Shown: positions 5,671 through 6,094 of the stretch, in pieces
Numbering within the stretch: position 1 is the stretch's first letter
Layout: each line of letters begins with the position of its first letter
DNA from: Burkholderiaceae bacterium
GTDB taxonomy: Bacteria; Pseudomonadota; Gammaproteobacteria; Burkholderiales; Burkholderiaceae_C
Direction of reading: 5' to 3'
NCBI GenBank assembly: GCA_031256125.1
Contig: JAIRRE010000309.1
Location: 1-6,094 of the forward strand
DNA length: 6,094 nt
Made by a program: the position numbers and the translations under genes
Notes under the pieces: model-generated
What the model saw: only the letters and a program-made list of their open reading frames with translations
Databases searched by the model: none
What the model was told of the DNA's origin: nothing

Positions 5671-6094
5671 TTAACGGTGCAGGAATGCGCCGGCCGGTGA
5701 ATTCGAACCATGCACCATCACGTGGCAATTCATGCAGGCCCGGCCAACCGGAGTGCTGCTGGGGTTGCCGCCGGCTGCCACGCCACCGCCTTGAATACCG
5801 CCAACCGCGGTGCCGTACGGGCTGGCGCTGGCGTGCGGGCCGTCGTGGCATTCATCGCACAGGAACGGCGGACGCGATTTGAGCAGCGGCGTGATGTTGG
5901 AACCGTGCGGGTTGTGGCAGTTGGTGCAGTCCTCGGTAACCGGCTCATGCTCCCACAGGAACGGCCCGCGCTTGTCGGCATGGCACTGGAAGCACGTTTC
6001 CGTAACGGTGTTCTTGGTCAACAGCTTGGGTCCGGGCGAACCGTGCGGGTTGTGGCAGTCCGAGCACGTCATCTTGCCGGCGTCGATCGGGTGG
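5671..6094 (-). CDS. mtrA: MtrA/MtoA (DmsE)-type periplasmic decahaem cytochrome c, C-terminal part
   Basis: Partial: the reading frame is open to the right edge of the window and ends in TAA at 5671-5673, leaving about 140 residues. Five CXXCH haem c motifs are visible: CSDCH (6066-6052), CFQCH (5994-5980), CTNCH (5928-5914), CDECH (5859-5845) and CMNCH (5736-5722). Blocks such as CHNPHGS, WEHEPVTEDC and a C-terminal HGSNSP are typical of the MtrA/MtoA/PioA/DmsE family. Family members usually have ten haems in two pentahaem halves, so this should be haems 6-10; the signal peptide and first half lie outside. Known role: a periplasmic electron wire that inserts into the MtrB-type barrel. The barrel gene follows after 21 bases, which supports the pairing. 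A Gly/Ala/Ser-rich stretch separates the last two haems. MtrA, MtoA, PioA and DmsE cannot be told apart from this half. The in-frame ATG at 6070-6072 is internal, because coding similarity continues upstream of it. Confidence 0.93.
   Translation of the reverse strand, partial: HPIDAGKMTCSDCHNPHGSPGPKLLTKNTVTETCFQCHADKRGPFLWEHEPVTEDCTNCHNPHGSNITPLLKSRPPFLCDECHDGPHASASPYGTAVGGIQGGGVAAGGNPSSTPVGRACMNCHVMVHGSNSPAGAFLHR
5900..6059 (-). repeat. 22-base direct repeat within the decahaem gene
   Basis: Positions 5900-5921 and 6038-6059 are identical over 22 bases and lie 138 bases (46 codons) apart in the same frame. Both encode the haem-binding segment CHNPHGS. The spacing equals two haem motifs, so this looks like an internal protein repeat within the second pentahaem half, kept identical at the DNA level. 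It is not a mobile element end. Confidence 0.7.

Overview
The window reads almost entirely on the minus strand. It holds two adjacent gene groups from a Gram-negative bacterium with c-type cytochromes and an outer membrane. The family mix (an MtrA/MtoA-type multihaem cytochrome, an MtrB/PioB-type porin, a CymA/NapC-type quinol oxidase and system I cytochrome c maturation genes) and the high GC fit a proteobacterium. A betaproteobacterium of the iron-oxidising or iron-reducing kind is my best guess, but the genus cannot be read from the sequence. Layout in transcription order (right to left): (1) 6094-5671, the C-terminal half of a periplasmic decahaem cytochrome (mtrA/mtoA type, five haem motifs visible), cut by the window edge; (2) 5649-3241, a complete 802-residue outer-membrane beta-barrel of the MtrB/PioB family; (3) 3214-2612, a complete membrane-anchored tetrahaem NapC/NirT/CymA cytochrome; (4) 2611-2365, a noncoding gap with a strong hairpin, a rho-independent terminator and the leader of the next unit; (5) 2364-2173 ccmD, 2176-1739 ccmE and 1742-1 ccmF (580 residues visible, C-terminus cut off), joined by two 4-base ATGA overlaps. 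No tRNA, rRNA, CRISPR array or mobile element was seen. How the genes work together: CymA would exchange electrons with the quinone pool in the inner membrane, and the MtrA-type decahaem cytochrome, seated in the MtrB-type barrel, would carry them across the periplasm and outer membrane. This is a porin-cytochrome conduit for extracellular electron transfer, used by relatives for Fe(III) reduction or Fe(II) oxidation; the direction cannot be settled here. MtrA and CymA should need about 14 covalently attached haems per 1:1 pair, and CcmD, CcmE and CcmF belong to the pathway that attaches them. No outer-surface MtrC-type cytochrome is present in the visible part. The most notable points are the direct neighbourhood of a conduit operon and a ccm block that begins at ccmD without ccmABC, the tandem hairpins dividing the two units, an inverted repeat covering the ccmD ribosome-binding site, and the acidic, CXXC-less N-terminus of the barrel protein. 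The overall system is a known type, so I do not claim a new one.
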